Part shown: positions 9,983-19,277 of the stretch, piece by piece | Numbering within the stretch: the first letter of the stretch is position 1 | How the letters are laid out: every line of letters begins with the position of its first letter | Source of the DNA: Candidatus Kosakonia sp. 282A-S69 | GTDB lineage: Bacteria > Pseudomonadota > Gammaproteobacteria > Enterobacterales > Enterobacteriaceae | Assembly (NCBI RefSeq): GCF_029433855.1 | Contig: NZ_JAROAU010000005.1 | Span: forward strand, 32,001-96,000 | DNA length: 64,000 nt | Direction: 5' to 3' | Position numbers and translations under genes: made by a program | The notes under the pieces: model-generated | What the model saw: the letters and a program-made list of their open reading frames with translations, nothing else | The model's database searches: none | What the model was told of the DNA's origin: nothing

Positions 9983-11331
9983 GCCCACTCGAATTTTGCG
10001 GATTATTTGTTATCTGGTTGCTGGCGACGCTGTTTATCGGCACGCTCACCTGGTTCGAATTTCGCCGCGTACGTTTTAACTTTAACGTCTTCTTCTCGCT
10101 GCTCTTTTTGCTGACCTTCTTCTTCGGTTTTCCGCTGACCAGCGTGCTGGTGTTCCGCTTCAACGTCGGCGTTGCACCGCCCGATATCCTGATGCAGACG
10201 CTGCTGGCGGCGACCGGCTTCTATGGCATCTACTATGTCACCTATAAAACGCGGCTGCGGGCATCGTCGTCGCTTACGCCGCGTCGTCCGCTTTTCACCA
10301 TTAACCGGGTAGAGGCGCATCTGACGTGGGTGATCCTGATGGTCATCGCGCTGGTAAGCGTCGGCATCTTCTTTATGCACAACGGTTTTTTACTCTTCCG
10401 GCTGCACTCCTATAGCCAGATCTTCTCCAGCGAAGTCTCCGGCGTGGCGCTGAAGCGCTTCTTCTATTTCTTTATCCCGGCGATGCTGGTGGTCTACTTC
10501 CTGCGGCAGAGTGCCCAGACCTGGCTCTTCTTTTTGGTTAGCACCGTGGCGTTTGGCCTGTTGACCTACATGATTGTTGGCGGTACGCGCGCCAATATCA
10601 TCATTGCCTTCGCCATCTTCCTGTTTATCGGCATTATTCGCGGCTGGATCTCATTGTGGATGCTGGCGGCGGCGGGCGTGCTCGGTATTGTGGGGATGTT
10701 CTGGCTGGCGCTGAAACGCTACGGGCTGGATGTGCGCGGTGATGAAGCGTTTTATACCTTCCTCTACCTGACGCGCGACACCTTCTCGCCGTGGGAAAAC
10801 CTGGCATTGCTGCTACAAAATTACGACAAGATTGAGTTCCAGGGGCTGGCACCGATCGTGCGCGACTTCTACGTCTTTATCCCCACCTGGCTTTGGTCAT
10901 CGCGCCCGGGGGTTGTGCTTAACACGGCTAACTACTTTACCTGGGAAGTGCTGAATAACCACTCAGGGCTGGCGATTTCGCCGACGCTGATTGGCTCGTT
11001 AGTAGTAATGGGCGGTGCGTGGTTTATTCCGCTGGGCGCGGTAGCGGTGGGACTGATTATCAAATGGTTCGACTGGATTTATACCCTGGGTAACCGGGAA
11101 ACAAACCGCTACAAGGCGGCAATCCTACACAGCTTCTGCTTCGGGGCGATCTTCAACATGATCGTGCTCGCGCGTGAAGGGCTGGATGCATTCGCCTCTC
11201 GTGTGGTCTTTTTCCTCGCCGTTTTCGCTTTCTGCCTGCTGGCGGCGAAACTGTTGTACTGGCTATTCGATAGCGCCGGGTTGATACAGCGTCGCGGTAC
11301 GCGCGCGGTCAAACCGCTCTCCCAGTTGTAA
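9979..11331 (+). CDS. wzyE: ECA polymerase WzyE
   Basis: WzyE joins trisaccharide repeats into the ECA chain at the periplasmic side of the inner membrane. The 450 residues equal E. coli WzyE, with about eleven hydrophobic segments and a large periplasmic loop (about 250-330) containing the conserved [19 protein letters not shown]. The start overlaps the wecF stop. WzyE depends on WzzE for chain length and on WzxE for substrate, both encoded in this operon. Wzy proteins are usually poorly conserved, yet this one is close to the E. coli protein, as is typical for ECA. Confidence 0.96.
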   Translation: MSPLEFCGLFVIWLLATLFIGTLTWFEFRRVRFNFNVFFSLLFLLTFFFGFPLTSVLVFRFNVGVAPPDILMQTLLAATGFYGIYYVTYKTRLRASSSLTPRRPLFTINRVEAHLTWVILMVIALVSVGIFFMHNGFLLFRLHSYSQIFSSEVSGVALKRFFYFFIPAMLVVYFLRQSAQTWLFFLVSTVAFGLLTYMIVGGTRANIIIAFAIFLFIGIIRGWISLWMLAAAGVLGIVGMFWLALKRYGLDVRGDEAFYTFLYLTRDTFSPWENLALLLQNYDKIEFQGLAPIVRDFYVFIPTWLWSSRPGVVLNTANYFTWEVLNNHSGLAISPTLIGSLVVMGGAWFIPLGAVAVGLIIKWFDWIYTLGNRETNRYKAAILHSFCFGAIFNMIVLAREGLDAFASRVVFFLAVFAFCLLAAKLLYWLFDSAGLIQRRGTRAVKPLSQL

Positions 11332-11343
11332 AAAGGATCAAAC

Positions 11344-12084
11344 ATGACGGATAAGACGGCGGCACCGCTGTATGACCTGCGCGGGCTGAAGTTGATTGGC
11401 TGGCGCGATATGCCCCACGCGATGAGTCATCTCTTCGCTAACGGCAGCGTAAAGCATGGCACGCTGGTGGCGATCAATGCCGAAAAGATGCTGACGCTGG
11501 AAGATGATAGCGAAGTTCGCGCTCTGATTGACGCGGCGGAGTTCAAATATGCTGATGGCATCAGCGTCGTGCGCTCAATACGCAAAAAGTTTCCTCAGGC
11601 GCAGGTTTCCCGCGTGGCGGGTGCCGATTTGTGGGAAGCGTTAATGGCGCGGGCAGGGGAGACGGGCACGCCGGTCTTCCTGGTGGGCGGTAAGCCGGAC
11701 GTGCTGGCGCAAACGGTGCAGAAACTGCGTGATCGGTGGCAGGTAAATGTGGTCGGGCACCAGGATGGTTACTTCAAACCCGAGCAGCGCGAGGCACTGT
11801 TTGCCGCTATCCGCGACAGCGGGGCGCAGATCGTCACCGTGGCGATGGGCTCGCCGCGGCAGGAGATTTTTATGCGCGACTGCCGCCTCACTTACCCCGA
11901 TGCGCTCTATATGGGCGTCGGTGGTACCTACGATGTCTTTACCGGGCACGTTAAGCGCGCGCCAAAATTCTGGCAGAACCTCGGCCTGGAGTGGCTATAC
12001 CGCCTGCTGTCGCAGCCTTCGCGGCTGAAGCGCCAACTTCGTCTGCTACGTTATTTACGCTGGCACTACAGCGGAAAACTCTGA
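11344..12084 (+). CDS. wecG: UDP-ManNAcA:lipid I ManNAcA transferase WecG
   Basis: WecG (RffM) adds ManNAcA from UDP-ManNAcA to GlcNAc-PP-undecaprenol, the second step in ECA assembly. It belongs to glycosyltransferase family 26 (WecG/TagA/CpsF) and has the family length, 246 residues. The hallmark [13 protein letters not shown] lies near 160-172, and the N-terminal ADGISVV motif near 69. The last gene of the operon; a ribosome site AAAGGA precedes the ATG. A hairpin with T residues follows at 12092-12116. Confidence 0.96.
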   Translation: MTDKTAAPLYDLRGLKLIGWRDMPHAMSHLFANGSVKHGTLVAINAEKMLTLEDDSEVRALIDAAEFKYADGISVVRSIRKKFPQAQVSRVAGADLWEALMARAGETGTPVFLVGGKPDVLAQTVQKLRDRWQVNVVGHQDGYFKPEQREALFAAIRDSGAQIVTVAMGSPRQEIFMRDCRLTYPDALYMGVGGTYDVFTGHVKRAPKFWQNLGLEWLYRLLSQPSRLKRQLRLLRYLRWHYSGKL

Positions 12085-12091
12085 TCCTTCC

Positions 12092-12116
12092 GGCGGCGCA
12101 ATGCGCTGCCTTTTCC
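12092..12116 (+). terminator. Probable terminator of the ECA operon
   Basis: GGCGGCGC at 12092-12099 pairs with GCGCTGCC at 12103-12110 (eight pairs, one of them G-T) around an AAT loop, and TTTT follows. The short T tract makes it weaker than the rho terminator. Confidence 0.55.
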
Positions 12117-12340
12117 CCCTCCGGCTGCTCTTTTATTGCGCACAGTTCGGATTTTTTATAGACATCGTTTGCCATTTCCGTCGATTTAAGAAACCATTCG
12201 CTCTCTCATTGCAGCGCCGCGCGGTTTTTGCGCCCTCCCTCTCGTGGGGCAGAGCCGTATGGCCTGTTATGAGGTGAGGGAAACTCATAACAATAACCCG
12301 CGATGCGGGCGAAGCAAGAAGCAAATACAACAGAGGATTT
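12117..12340 (+). promoter_or_regulatory. yifK leader and upstream region
   Basis: This gap before yifK has no ORF. Close to the start codon is a C/A-rich single-stranded stretch, ACTCATAACAATAACC (about 12282-12297), followed by a small hairpin CCCGC-GATG-CGGG. In E. coli and Salmonella the yifK mRNA is repressed by the Hfq sRNAs GcvB and DsrA; GcvB favours C/A-rich targets, so this stretch is a candidate site. Pairing was not computed. Confidence 0.35.
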
Positions 12341-13726
12341 ATGGCCGAAAAACAACCCGAACTTCAGCGTGGGCTGGAGTCTCGTCACATTGAATTAATT
12401 GCCCTTGGCGGCACCATCGGCGTTGGCCTGTTTATGGGGGCCGCCAGTACCCTGAAGTGGGCTGGCCCGTCAGTCCTGCTGGCCTACATTATTGCCGGTC
12501 TTTTCGTCTTCTTTATTATGCGTTCGATGGGCGAAATGCTCTTCCTCGAGCCTGTCGCCGGGTCGTTCGCGGTCTACGCTCATCGTTACATGAGCCCCTT
12601 CTTTGGTTATCTCACCGCCTGGTCTTACTGGTTTATGTGGATGGCGGTGGGGATTTCGGAAATCACTGCCATTGGCGTCTATGTCCAGTTCTGGTTCCCG
12701 GATCTTGCTCAGTGGATACCGGCCCTGATTGCCGTCGGGCTGGTCGCGCTGGCGAACCTCGCGGCGGTGCGCCTGTATGGCGAGATTGAGTTCTGGTTTG
12801 CCATGATCAAAGTCACCACCATCATTGTGATGATCGTTGTGGGTCTGGGCGTGATTTTCTTCGGCTTCGGTAATGGCGGGCACTCCATCGGCTTTAGCAA
12901 TCTCACTGAGCACGGCGGCTTCTTCGCCGGCGGCTGGAAAGGGTTCCTGACCGCGCTCTGTATTGTGGTCGCGTCTTATCAGGGCGTTGAGCTGATTGGC
13001 ATTACCGCGGGTGAAGCGAAAAACCCGCAGGTCACGCTGCGTAGCGCGGTAAGCAAGGTGCTCTGGCGCATCCTGATTTTCTATGTCGGCGCGATCTTCG
13101 TTATCGTCACCATCTTCCCGTGGAATGAAATTGGTACCAACGGCAGCCCATTCGTGCTGACCTTCGCCAAAATCGGTATTACCGCGGCGGCAGGGATTAT
13201 TAACTTTGTTGTGCTGACCGCGGCGCTCTCCGGCTGTAACAGCGGGATGTACAGCTGCGGCCGTATGCTCTATGCGCTGGCGAAGAACCGTCAGTTACCG
13301 GCAGCGGTAGCCAAAGTCTCTAAAAACGGCGTACCGGCGGTGGGCGTGACACTCTCGATTATCATCCTGCTGATCGGCTCGTGCCTGAACTACATCATTC
13401 CTAACCCGCAGCGCGTGTTTGTCTATGTCTATAGCGCCAGTGTGCTGCCGGGTATGGTGCCATGGTTCGTGATCCTGATTAGCCAGCTGCGTTTTCGCAA
13501 GACCCACAAAGAGGCGATTGCCAGCCATCCGTTCCGCTCGATGCTATTCCCATGGGCGAACTGGCTCACAATGGCCTTCCTGGTGTGCGTGCTGATTGGT
13601 ATGGGATTCAATGAAGACACCCGTATGTCGCTGTTTGTCGGCGTGATCTTCCTTGCTGCCGTGGCTCTCGTGTATAAGGTCTTTGGCTTCGATCGCCGTG
13701 CAGCAACGCCTCAGGTGGGTGAATAA
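12341..13726 (+). CDS. yifK: Amino-acid permease YifK (threonine/serine transporter ThrP)
   Basis: A proton-coupled inner-membrane transporter of the amino-acid/polyamine/organocation superfamily. E. coli YifK (also called ThrP) takes up threonine and serine. It has 461 residues, the same as E. coli, and twelve predicted membrane segments. The N-terminus contains the family motif [22 protein letters not shown], where the unwound helix 1 binds substrate, and GEAKNP near 225 is also conserved. A ribosome site AGAGGA lies before the ATG. The gene stands alone between the ECA operon and the tRNA operon. Confidence 0.95.
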   Translation: MAEKQPELQRGLESRHIELIALGGTIGVGLFMGAASTLKWAGPSVLLAYIIAGLFVFFIMRSMGEMLFLEPVAGSFAVYAHRYMSPFFGYLTAWSYWFMWMAVGISEITAIGVYVQFWFPDLAQWIPALIAVGLVALANLAAVRLYGEIEFWFAMIKVTTIIVMIVVGLGVIFFGFGNGGHSIGFSNLTEHGGFFAGGWKGFLTALCIVVASYQGVELIGITAGEAKNPQVTLRSAVSKVLWRILIFYVGAIFVIVTIFPWNEIGTNGSPFVLTFAKIGITAAAGIINFVVLTAALSGCNSGMYSCGRMLYALAKNRQLPAAVAKVSKNGVPAVGVTLSIIILLIGSCLNYIIPNPQRVFVYVYSASVLPGMVPWFVILISQLRFRKTHKEAIASHPFRSMLFPWANWLTMAFLVCVLIGMGFNEDTRMSLFVGVIFLAAVALVYKVFGFDRRAATPQVGE

Positions 13727-13802
13727 GAGACAAAGTGCGCAAAGCATAACCAAACGCGCATTTTTCTTCAAAAAAGCACTAGACAGCTGCCCCCGAAGTC
13801 CG

Positions 13803-13829
13803 TACTATCCACCCCCGCAACGGCGCTAC
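13803..13829 (+). promoter_or_regulatory. Probable -10 and GC-rich discriminator of the tRNA operon
   Basis: TACTAT at 13803-13808 is followed by a C-rich discriminator (CCACCCCCGC), the pattern of stringently controlled stable-RNA promoters. No clear -35 hexamer at 16-18 bp was found. The distance to the first tRNA (21 bp) fits a short 5' leader. Confidence 0.4.
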
Positions 13830-13906
<77 letters not shown>

Positions 13907-13974
13907 TTTTAACCCGGCGCTTGAGCTGCGGTGGTTCGTGAGTTATCACGATACCGCGTGAACAAATTTACAGT

Positions 13975-14051
13975 GGTGGCTATAGCTCAGTTGGTAGAGC
14001 CCTGGATTGTGATTCCAGTTGTCGTGGGTTCGAGTCCCATTAGCCACCCCA
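13975..14051 (+). tRNA. hisR: tRNA-His (anticodon GTG)
   Basis: A 77-nt tRNA including the extra 5' G of tRNA-His and the encoded CCA. Anticodon loop TTGTGAT gives GTG; T-loop GGGTTCGAGTCCC. Near-identical to E. coli hisR and placed second in the operon. Confidence 0.98.
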
Positions 14052-14081
14052 TTATTTAGCAGTAAAAAGTTTCGTGGCGAT

Positions 14082-14168
14082 GCGAAGGTGGCGGAATTGG
14101 TAGACGCGCTAGCTTCAGGTGTTAGTGTCCTTACGGACGTGGGGGTTCAAGTCCCCCCCCTCGCACCA
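14082..14168 (+). tRNA. leuT: tRNA-Leu (anticodon CAG)
   Basis: An 87-nt class II tRNA with a long variable arm (TGTCCTTACGGACG). Anticodon CAG lies in TTCAGGT; the T-arm GGGGGTTCAAGTCCCCC and terminal CCA are present. Third in the operon; it reads CTG, the commonest leucine codon here. Confidence 0.98.
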
Positions 14169-14206
14169 CAACTTTGATTGAACAAAAAGTCAAAAAGCAG
14201 TAAAAA

Positions 14207-14283
14207 CGGCGAGTAGCGCAGCTTGGTAGCGCAACTGGTTTGGGACCAGTGGGTCGGAGGTTCGAATCCTCTCTCGCCGACCA
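14207..14283 (+). tRNA. proM: tRNA-Pro (anticodon TGG)
   Basis: A 77-nt tRNA with acceptor CGGCGAG/CTCGCCG, anticodon TGG in TTTGGGA, T-arm GGAGGTTCGAATCCTCT and encoded CCA. Last in the operon and directly followed by an intrinsic terminator. Confidence 0.98.
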
Positions 14284-14289
14284 ATTTTG

Positions 14290-14318
14290 AACCCCGCGTA
14301 AGCGGGGTTTTTTGTTTT
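14290..14318 (+). terminator. Intrinsic terminator of the tRNA operon
   Basis: AACCCCGC at 14290-14297 pairs with GCGGGGTT at 14302-14309 around GTAA, followed by TTTTGTTTT. It starts seven bases after the proM CCA end. Confidence 0.93.
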
Positions 14319-14347
14319 CTGCGGTTCAGCTTTTTCCCGATCTCCTC

Positions 14348-14460
14348 TGTTGTTCTTCAGCGACATTCTCATCATGCGTTGTCGCCTATCAGCTACACTT
14401 AAATTTATGATTCAAAAGGGTTTAGTTAAAAGTCCATTGTTGTGTCGTCCTTCAGCGACA
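14348..14460 (+). promoter_or_regulatory. Three GlrR activator sites upstream of glmZ
   Basis: Three copies fit the GlrR (YfhA) site TGTC-N10-GACA: 14348-14365 (TGTT-N10-GACA), 14380-14397 (TGTC-N10-TACA) and 14443-14460 (perfect TGTC-N10-GACA). The spacers of the first and third share GT-CTTCAGC. GlrR with the sensor kinase GlrK activates sigma-54 transcription of glmY and glmZ in enterobacteria. The sites lie 135-247 bp before the GlmZ start, a usual enhancer distance. Motifs were found by eye; the GlrR link comes from known family regulation. Confidence 0.82.
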
Positions 14461-14567
14461 CACTGCATCTGCGCAGAGGCATAAGAGACGTATTCGCTGT
14501 CCGCCAGCCGCCTGAATATAGAGGTTTCTTAAAAGGTTGCGTGATGTAACATTTCTTAATGCAAGGT

Positions 14568-14594
14568 TGGCACGCTATGTGCAATAATAAACGC
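14568..14594 (+). promoter_or_regulatory. Overlapping sigma-54 and sigma-70 promoters of glmZ
   Basis: TGGCAC at 14568-14573 and GTGCA at 14579-14583 give the GG-N10-GC geometry of a sigma-54 promoter, with the GC doublet about 13 bases before the GlmZ start. AATAAT at 14583-14588, seven bases before the start, can serve as a sigma-70 -10. Overlapping promoters of both kinds starting at the same base are known for E. coli glmZ. Confidence 0.8.
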
Positions 14595-14800
14595 GTAGAT
14601 GCTCATTCCATCTCTTATGTTCGCCTTCTGGCCTCATAAACTCAGGAATGACGCAGAGCCGTTTTATGGTGCTTATCGTCCACCGAGAGATGTCGCTTCG
14701 GCCTCATCAAACACCATGGGCATAACGTTGAGTGAAGCACCCATTAGTTGTCAAAGACCTGTTTTAACGCCTGTCAGTGTATGCTGACAGGCGTTTTTTT
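14595..14800 (+). ncRNA. glmZ: Small regulatory RNA GlmZ
   Basis: GlmZ is an Hfq-bound sRNA that base-pairs with glmS mRNA to raise glucosamine-6-phosphate synthase, and so feeds UDP-GlcNAc into envelope synthesis. Its decay is driven by RapZ and RNase E and opposed by the decoy GlmY. The 206-nt sequence follows E. coli GlmZ closely: 5' GTAGATGCTCATTCCATCTC, the central GAATGACGCAGAGCCGTTT, and the glmS-pairing region AACGTTGAGTGAAGCACCC. It ends in a terminator, CGCCTGTCAG-TGTAT-CTGACAGGCG plus seven T. The terminator stem differs from E. coli but is compensated. In E. coli aslB and aslA separate proM from glmZ; here they are absent. Confidence 0.95.
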
Positions 14801-14857
14801 ATGGCGAGAAGAGAGGCTTCGCGCCACAGAGAAGCTCTGTAGCGCGAAGGAAAAGAC

Positions 14858-16054
14858 TTAAGCTGGCGGGTTGTTATGCAGGGTGAGCAGCAGGCCGTCG
14901 CGGCGCATCGTTGCGGCCTCTTCAGGCTGGCGCAGACGGTCGAGGCAGTCAGCGAGCCACGCGTAGTCAAACGCATCGGGGCGCTGTTTCAGCGCGGCGC
15001 GAAACGCAATTGTCGCTTCCTGCCACTCGCCATGTTTCATCAGCGACTGACCAAGCGTGCTCCATAGCAACGGGCGATCGCCCTGCGTTTTGATCTGCTG
15101 GCGCAGCACTTTTTCAACCTGTTCCGGGTTATTGGTTTTCAGGCGTGGGATCACCAGCACCAGACGATCGTCATACTGCCGTTTCAGACCGTCGAGGATG
15201 ATCTCCTGCGCGGTGTCGTGATCGTCGCACTCAATTAAGTGCTCCGCCATTGCCACCTGCAGCGCCACCTGGTGACGCGTTTTACGGCTCTGATTCTTCC
15301 ACCAGCTCTTCAGACCATCGCTGCCCTGATCGGCGCGAGCCTGATCCATAATGCCGATCCACGCTTGCTGTTGCAGTATGTCACGGTGCTCTTCATCGCC
15401 AACGTTGGCTTTCGCCATTGAAGGAATGATGTCGAGCAGCGATGTCCACGCGCCGGTGCGAATATAGGCCTGTTCCGCCAGACGCAGCACTTCCGGATGG
15501 CGCGGCGCGATCTCCAGCAGTTTATCGACGCCGTGACGCGCAGCATGGTTCTCATTGCGCGCCAGTTGCAGGCGAACGCGGGTGATCTCGACCGGGATCG
15601 GATCGTTCTCTGCCAGCTCGGCGGCACGCTGAAGATGCTGATTAGCGCGCATTTCATCGCCGCGCTGCTGTGCGGCTTCCGCTGCCAGCAGATAGTTAAC
15701 CAGCGGCTGCTCCGCGTGATCGGCATTTTTCGACATCAGCTTCTCAACCTGCTGATAATCGCCTTCCGCCAGCTTCAGCAACGCCTGTTCTGTCTGCTTG
15801 CGCGCACGACGACGCTTACGGCCCATAAACCAGCCGCGGGTATGCGCACCGGTACGGAAGATCCGACGCAGCAGCCACTCAAGTGCAAAGAAGACGACCA
15901 GCGTCAGCACCAGCATTATCGCCAGACCCGTCACGCTGGTTTCAATGTTGTAGTTATCTGTCTGGATCAGCACATAGCCCTGGCGCCCTGCGAGCATTGG
16001 GCCAAGCACAATACCGGCAAGAAGCAGTGCAAAGAGCAATAATACTTTCAGCAT
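14858..16054 (-). CDS. hemY: Heme biosynthesis operon protein HemY (membrane TPR protein)
   Basis: Last gene of hemCDXY. The 398 residues match E. coli HemY. Two N-terminal membrane helices (about 2-20 and 40-62) precede a basic stretch (GRKRRRARK) and a long cytoplasmic array of TPR-like helices. Its exact role is unresolved: it is linked to a late step of heme synthesis, and it is not the protoporphyrinogen oxidase that shares the name in Bacillus. The start is two bases after the hemX stop. Convergent with glmZ, whose terminator lies about 57 bp away. Confidence 0.95.
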   Translation of the reverse strand: MLKVLLLFALLLAGIVLGPMLAGRQGYVLIQTDNYNIETSVTGLAIMLVLTLVVFFALEWLLRRIFRTGAHTRGWFMGRKRRRARKQTEQALLKLAEGDYQQVEKLMSKNADHAEQPLVNYLLAAEAAQQRGDEMRANQHLQRAAELAENDPIPVEITRVRLQLARNENHAARHGVDKLLEIAPRHPEVLRLAEQAYIRTGAWTSLLDIIPSMAKANVGDEEHRDILQQQAWIGIMDQARADQGSDGLKSWWKNQSRKTRHQVALQVAMAEHLIECDDHDTAQEIILDGLKRQYDDRLVLVIPRLKTNNPEQVEKVLRQQIKTQGDRPLLWSTLGQSLMKHGEWQEATIAFRAALKQRPDAFDYAWLADCLDRLRQPEEAATMRRDGLLLTLHNNPPA

Positions 16055-16056
16055 AA

Positions 16057-17220
16057 TTATTCTCCCTGCGCTGCATCGGCGGGCGCGGATGGCGCCTGAT
16101 CAGACGTTACAGCGGGTTGCGCGAGCAGGTTGCGCACGCGGGTCTGCATCAATTTTTCCAGAATAGGCTGGCTCTGGAGCGATTCAGGTAGCTCCATGGC
16201 GATAGATTGCTGGCCGAGCTTATCCACCTCTTCGAGAAACGCTTTGGTGGCCGCATCGTCGGTGTCGTAATAGGCGCGAACCCAGGTCGACACGTTATCC
16301 AGCGCCTGTTTGTAGGTCTCTTCCTGATGACGCGGCACGGCCTGTGCCGCAACCAGCAGGCGCGAACGAATGTTTTCACGCAGATAGACATCCTGATTCG
16401 GCGCTAACAGCGGCACGGCGGTCTCATCGCGGCGGCGAATGGTAATAAAGCTGTCCATAAAATTCCGCCAGCTTTTCTGCAGATTGACGCGCCACTCGCT
16501 GATTGAGCTTGAGAGTTCGCCGCTGTCGGCATCCATCGGCGAATCATCATCGTTGTTGTCAGCCAGCCGCAGGTTATCGATCTGATTAGAGAGCTGGTTC
16601 AGCTTAAGGATCGCCCCGTCATAATCGACCTGGGTTACGGATGAGAGAGTGGCGATATCGTCAGTGATGGCGCGGCGCGCAGTAATCAGGCTCGGATCGT
16701 TCATATCCGCCAGACTGGCGTCAGCGCTTTTCAGCAACGCGGCTGCAGTGGTGACATCCTGATCGCTCCACAGCTTACGACCCGCCAGTTTGACGAGGAA
16801 ATCGGCCTGCGCCAGCTGCCAGGTTTTGGCATCGGAGCCGGAGATGGTCGCGACTTTCTGTTGCACTTCATCAAGCTGCTTCGCCAGCGCTTCGCTCTGG
16901 CGTTTTTCTGCTGCCAGCGCATCCGCTTGCTGTTTAATCACCCCTTCCAGCTCAGTACGCTGCTTATCCTGCGTCTGTTGCAGCGCGATCAGCTGGTCAG
17001 CAATTTCGCCGTTAGTGGTTTGCAGGGTTTTATTTTGATGCTTCACCCAGCCATAAAGCCCGGCGCCCGATGCCAGCGCAATAGCGATGGCGATCGCGCT
17101 TAGCGCGAGGCTGGTCCTGGTAGCGCGTCTCTTCTTCTCTGCTTTCTCCGGCGGCGGCGTTACGCCGTCAGCCGCTTTGGTCTCTTCAACCACGGCGGAG
17201 GAGTTTTCGTGTTCCGTCAT
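16057..17220 (-). CDS. hemX: HemX, membrane protein of the heme operon
   Basis: A 387-residue protein slightly shorter than E. coli HemX (393). A cytoplasmic N-terminus rich in E, K and P is followed by one membrane helix (about 38-60, [20 protein letters not shown]), a Q/E-rich coiled coil (about 65-130) and a periplasmic domain. It was once annotated as uroporphyrinogen-III C-methyltransferase, but it lacks the SUMT fold motifs; its molecular function is not known. It lies between hemD and hemY in the same operon. Confidence 0.93.
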   Translation of the reverse strand: MTEHENSSAVVEETKAADGVTPPPEKAEKKRRATRTSLALSAIAIAIALASGAGLYGWVKHQNKTLQTTNGEIADQLIALQQTQDKQRTELEGVIKQQADALAAEKRQSEALAKQLDEVQQKVATISGSDAKTWQLAQADFLVKLAGRKLWSDQDVTTAAALLKSADASLADMNDPSLITARRAITDDIATLSSVTQVDYDGAILKLNQLSNQIDNLRLADNNDDDSPMDADSGELSSSISEWRVNLQKSWRNFMDSFITIRRRDETAVPLLAPNQDVYLRENIRSRLLVAAQAVPRHQEETYKQALDNVSTWVRAYYDTDDAATKAFLEEVDKLGQQSIAMELPESLQSQPILEKLMQTRVRNLLAQPAVTSDQAPSAPADAAQGE

Positions 17221-17241
17221 TATGGCTTCCCATTATGAGAG

Positions 17242-17982
17242 TTATTGTAATGCGCGAAGCAGCGCATCGTTGTCGGCATTGTCAGCGACCCGAATGTCTT
17301 GCCAGCCCAGTTCCCGGGCAAGGTGCGCCAGACGTTCGCTTACCACCACCAGGCGGCAACGAAGTAACCAGTTCTCCCGGTACCAGGGAGGAATAAGTGA
17401 AAAAAGTTGCTGCAGCATTTCGCCGCTGGTAACCACCAGCGTTGAGACACCCCGCGTATGCCAGCGCATCGCTTCTTCTGCACCGTCATAAAATTTTGCA
17501 TTGCGTTGATAACACTCGCAAAATTCAACCTGTGCGCCGCGCGCGGTCAACGTTTCCGCCAACAGTTCGCGCCCGCCGTTGCCCCGTAAGATTAGCGCAT
17601 GCTTGCCCTGAACATCTTGCAATTCAGGTAATTGTAGCAACACTTCGCTGATTTCCCGGTCGTGAGGGTAGCGCACATCAATGCCGCTAACCGTATGCAG
17701 CGCAAGCGCGGTGGTGCGCCCGATAGCAAACCATGCAGGCTCTGTTGGGAAGGCGATCCCCGCCTGCTGCAAACGGGCGTGCGCGAAGGAGACAGCTTGC
17801 TGTGACAGGACAAACGCGAGGTCATTCGCGCCGAGCCTGGCGAGCCGCTCAGGCAATGAAGGCAGCTCACGACCCGGCGTGAATTCAATCAATGGAAAGC
17901 TCCAGGCCACCAAACCCAGCGTGCGCAGTCGGCTCACTAATGCTTCCCCGGAGGGCGAGGGGCGGGTGACCAGGATACTCAT
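17242..17982 (-). CDS. hemD: Uroporphyrinogen-III synthase HemD
   Basis: HemD cyclises hydroxymethylbilane to uroporphyrinogen III, inverting ring D. The 246 residues equal E. coli HemD, and the HemD fold shows as two alpha/beta domains joined by a two-strand linker (about residues 35-45 and 170-180). Conserved elements include the N-terminal [17 protein letters not shown] near 60 and [11 protein letters not shown] near 175. The start codon overlaps the hemC stop (TCAT on the plus strand), so the two genes are translationally coupled. Confidence 0.95.
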   Translation of the reverse strand: MSILVTRPSPSGEALVSRLRTLGLVAWSFPLIEFTPGRELPSLPERLARLGANDLAFVLSQQAVSFAHARLQQAGIAFPTEPAWFAIGRTTALALHTVSGIDVRYPHDREISEVLLQLPELQDVQGKHALILRGNGGRELLAETLTARGAQVEFCECYQRNAKFYDGAEEAMRWHTRGVSTLVVTSGEMLQQLFSLIPPWYRENWLLRCRLVVVSERLAHLARELGWQDIRVADNADNDALLRALQ

Positions 17983-18920
17983 GCAGGGGCTTCTCCATTG
18001 TAAATATCAGCAAGAATGGCACGCGCGCCGTTATCCAGCAGCTCTTCTGCCAGCGAGATGCCCATCTTTACTGCATCTTCCGGCTGGCCGCGACGCTCAC
18101 CGCGTATCATCGTCGAACCATCCGGCGCACCAACCAGCCCGCGTAACCAGAGTTCGCCGTTAATCAGTTCAGCATAGCTGCCGATCGGCACCTGGCATCC
18201 GCCTTCAAGACGGGTATTCATCGCCCGCTCAGCGTTGACGCGAATCGCGGTCTCATCATGATTCAGCGGCTGCAGCAGTGCACGGGTATGCTCATCGTCG
18301 AGGCGGCACTCAACGCCTACCGCGCCCTGACCTACGGCCGGGAGTGAGATTTCCGGCGGCAGTGCCCAGCGTACGCGATCGCTAAGACCCAGGCGGTTAA
18401 GACCGGCGACGGCGAGGATAATTGCATCGTATTCGCCGTTATCGAGCTTGCTCAGGCGGGTACCCACGTTGCCGCGCAGCGAGCGGATCACCAGATCGGG
18501 GCGCAGTGCAGCCAGCTGACACTGGCGACGTAAACTGGAGGTGCCGACAATGCTGCCTGCGGGCAGTTCGTCCAGCGACGTATAGCGGTTAGATACAAAG
18601 GCATCACGCGGATCGTCGCGTTCGCAAATCGTCACCAGGCCGAGTCCGTCGGGAAAGTCGACCGGCACATCTTTCATCGAATGCACGGCAATGTCGGCGT
18701 AATTTTCGAGCAGCGCTCGCTCAAGCTCTTTGACGAACAGACCTTTGCCGCCCACTTTCGCCAGCGGCGTATCAAGGATCACATCGCCGCGCGTGACCAT
18801 CGGTACCAGTTCAACTGTTAACCCTGGATGGCTCGCTTCAAGGCGCGCTTTTACATAATGTGCCTGCCAGAGCGCAAGCGGGCTTTGCCGTGTGGCAATT
18901 CTTAAAACATTGTCTACCAT
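17979..18920 (-). CDS. hemC: Porphobilinogen deaminase HemC
   Basis: HemC joins four porphobilinogen units into hydroxymethylbilane using a covalent dipyrromethane cofactor. From the ATG at 18920 ([15 protein letters not shown]) it has 313 residues, the E. coli length; an in-frame ATG 15 bases upstream would add five residues and is less likely. The catalytic aspartate lies in [11 protein letters not shown] (near 84), the substrate-binding arginines in [11 protein letters not shown] and [10 protein letters not shown], and the cofactor cysteine in [14 protein letters not shown] (near 242). First gene of hemCDXY, divergent from cyaA with a 357-bp intergenic region. Confidence 0.97.
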   Translation of the reverse strand: MVDNVLRIATRQSPLALWQAHYVKARLEASHPGLTVELVPMVTRGDVILDTPLAKVGGKGLFVKELERALLENYADIAVHSMKDVPVDFPDGLGLVTICERDDPRDAFVSNRYTSLDELPAGSIVGTSSLRRQCQLAALRPDLVIRSLRGNVGTRLSKLDNGEYDAIILAVAGLNRLGLSDRVRWALPPEISLPAVGQGAVGVECRLDDEHTRALLQPLNHDETAIRVNAERAMNTRLEGGCQVPIGSYAELINGELWLRGLVGAPDGSTMIRGERRGQPEDAVKMGISLAEELLDNGARAILADIYNGEAPA

Positions 18921-19105
18921 GCTTGATACCGTCAATTTCGTCCGTTGACCATCCTAACACTGTTGCATTAGGGTGTCAGTGTTCACGGTCGATTGCGGTC
19001 TCTGCCCCGCGCAACAGGCGCAGCGCGGGCTGTAATTCGGAATTTACAGAGTGCGTTTAATGCTAAACTGGTTTGTAGCGCATCTTTCTTTACGGTCAAT
19101 GAGCA

Positions 19106-19127
19106 AGGTGTTAGATTGATCACGTTT
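19106..19127 (+). promoter_or_regulatory. CRP site in the cyaA promoter
   Basis: The core TGTTA-GATTGA-TCACG at 19109-19124 fits the CRP consensus TGTGA-N6-TCACA at eight of ten positions, within a 22-bp frame. The surrounding sequence through TTTTAGACCATTTTTTCGTC is nearly the same as the E. coli cyaA P2 region, where CRP-cAMP represses. The rest of the 18921-19277 gap holds the divergent hemC and cyaA control regions and no gene. Confidence 0.85.
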
Positions 19128-19277
19128 TAGACCATTTTTTCGTCTGTCCTCCCATAACGATAACGACGAAAAAAGGGCAACGGCTACTTTTGGATTCTCT
19201 GTCTACGCACCCCTTTTCAAGCTGCAGCCTACAAAACATCAGCATGAAGGTGTGTATAAAACATCAGGCGATATGTC

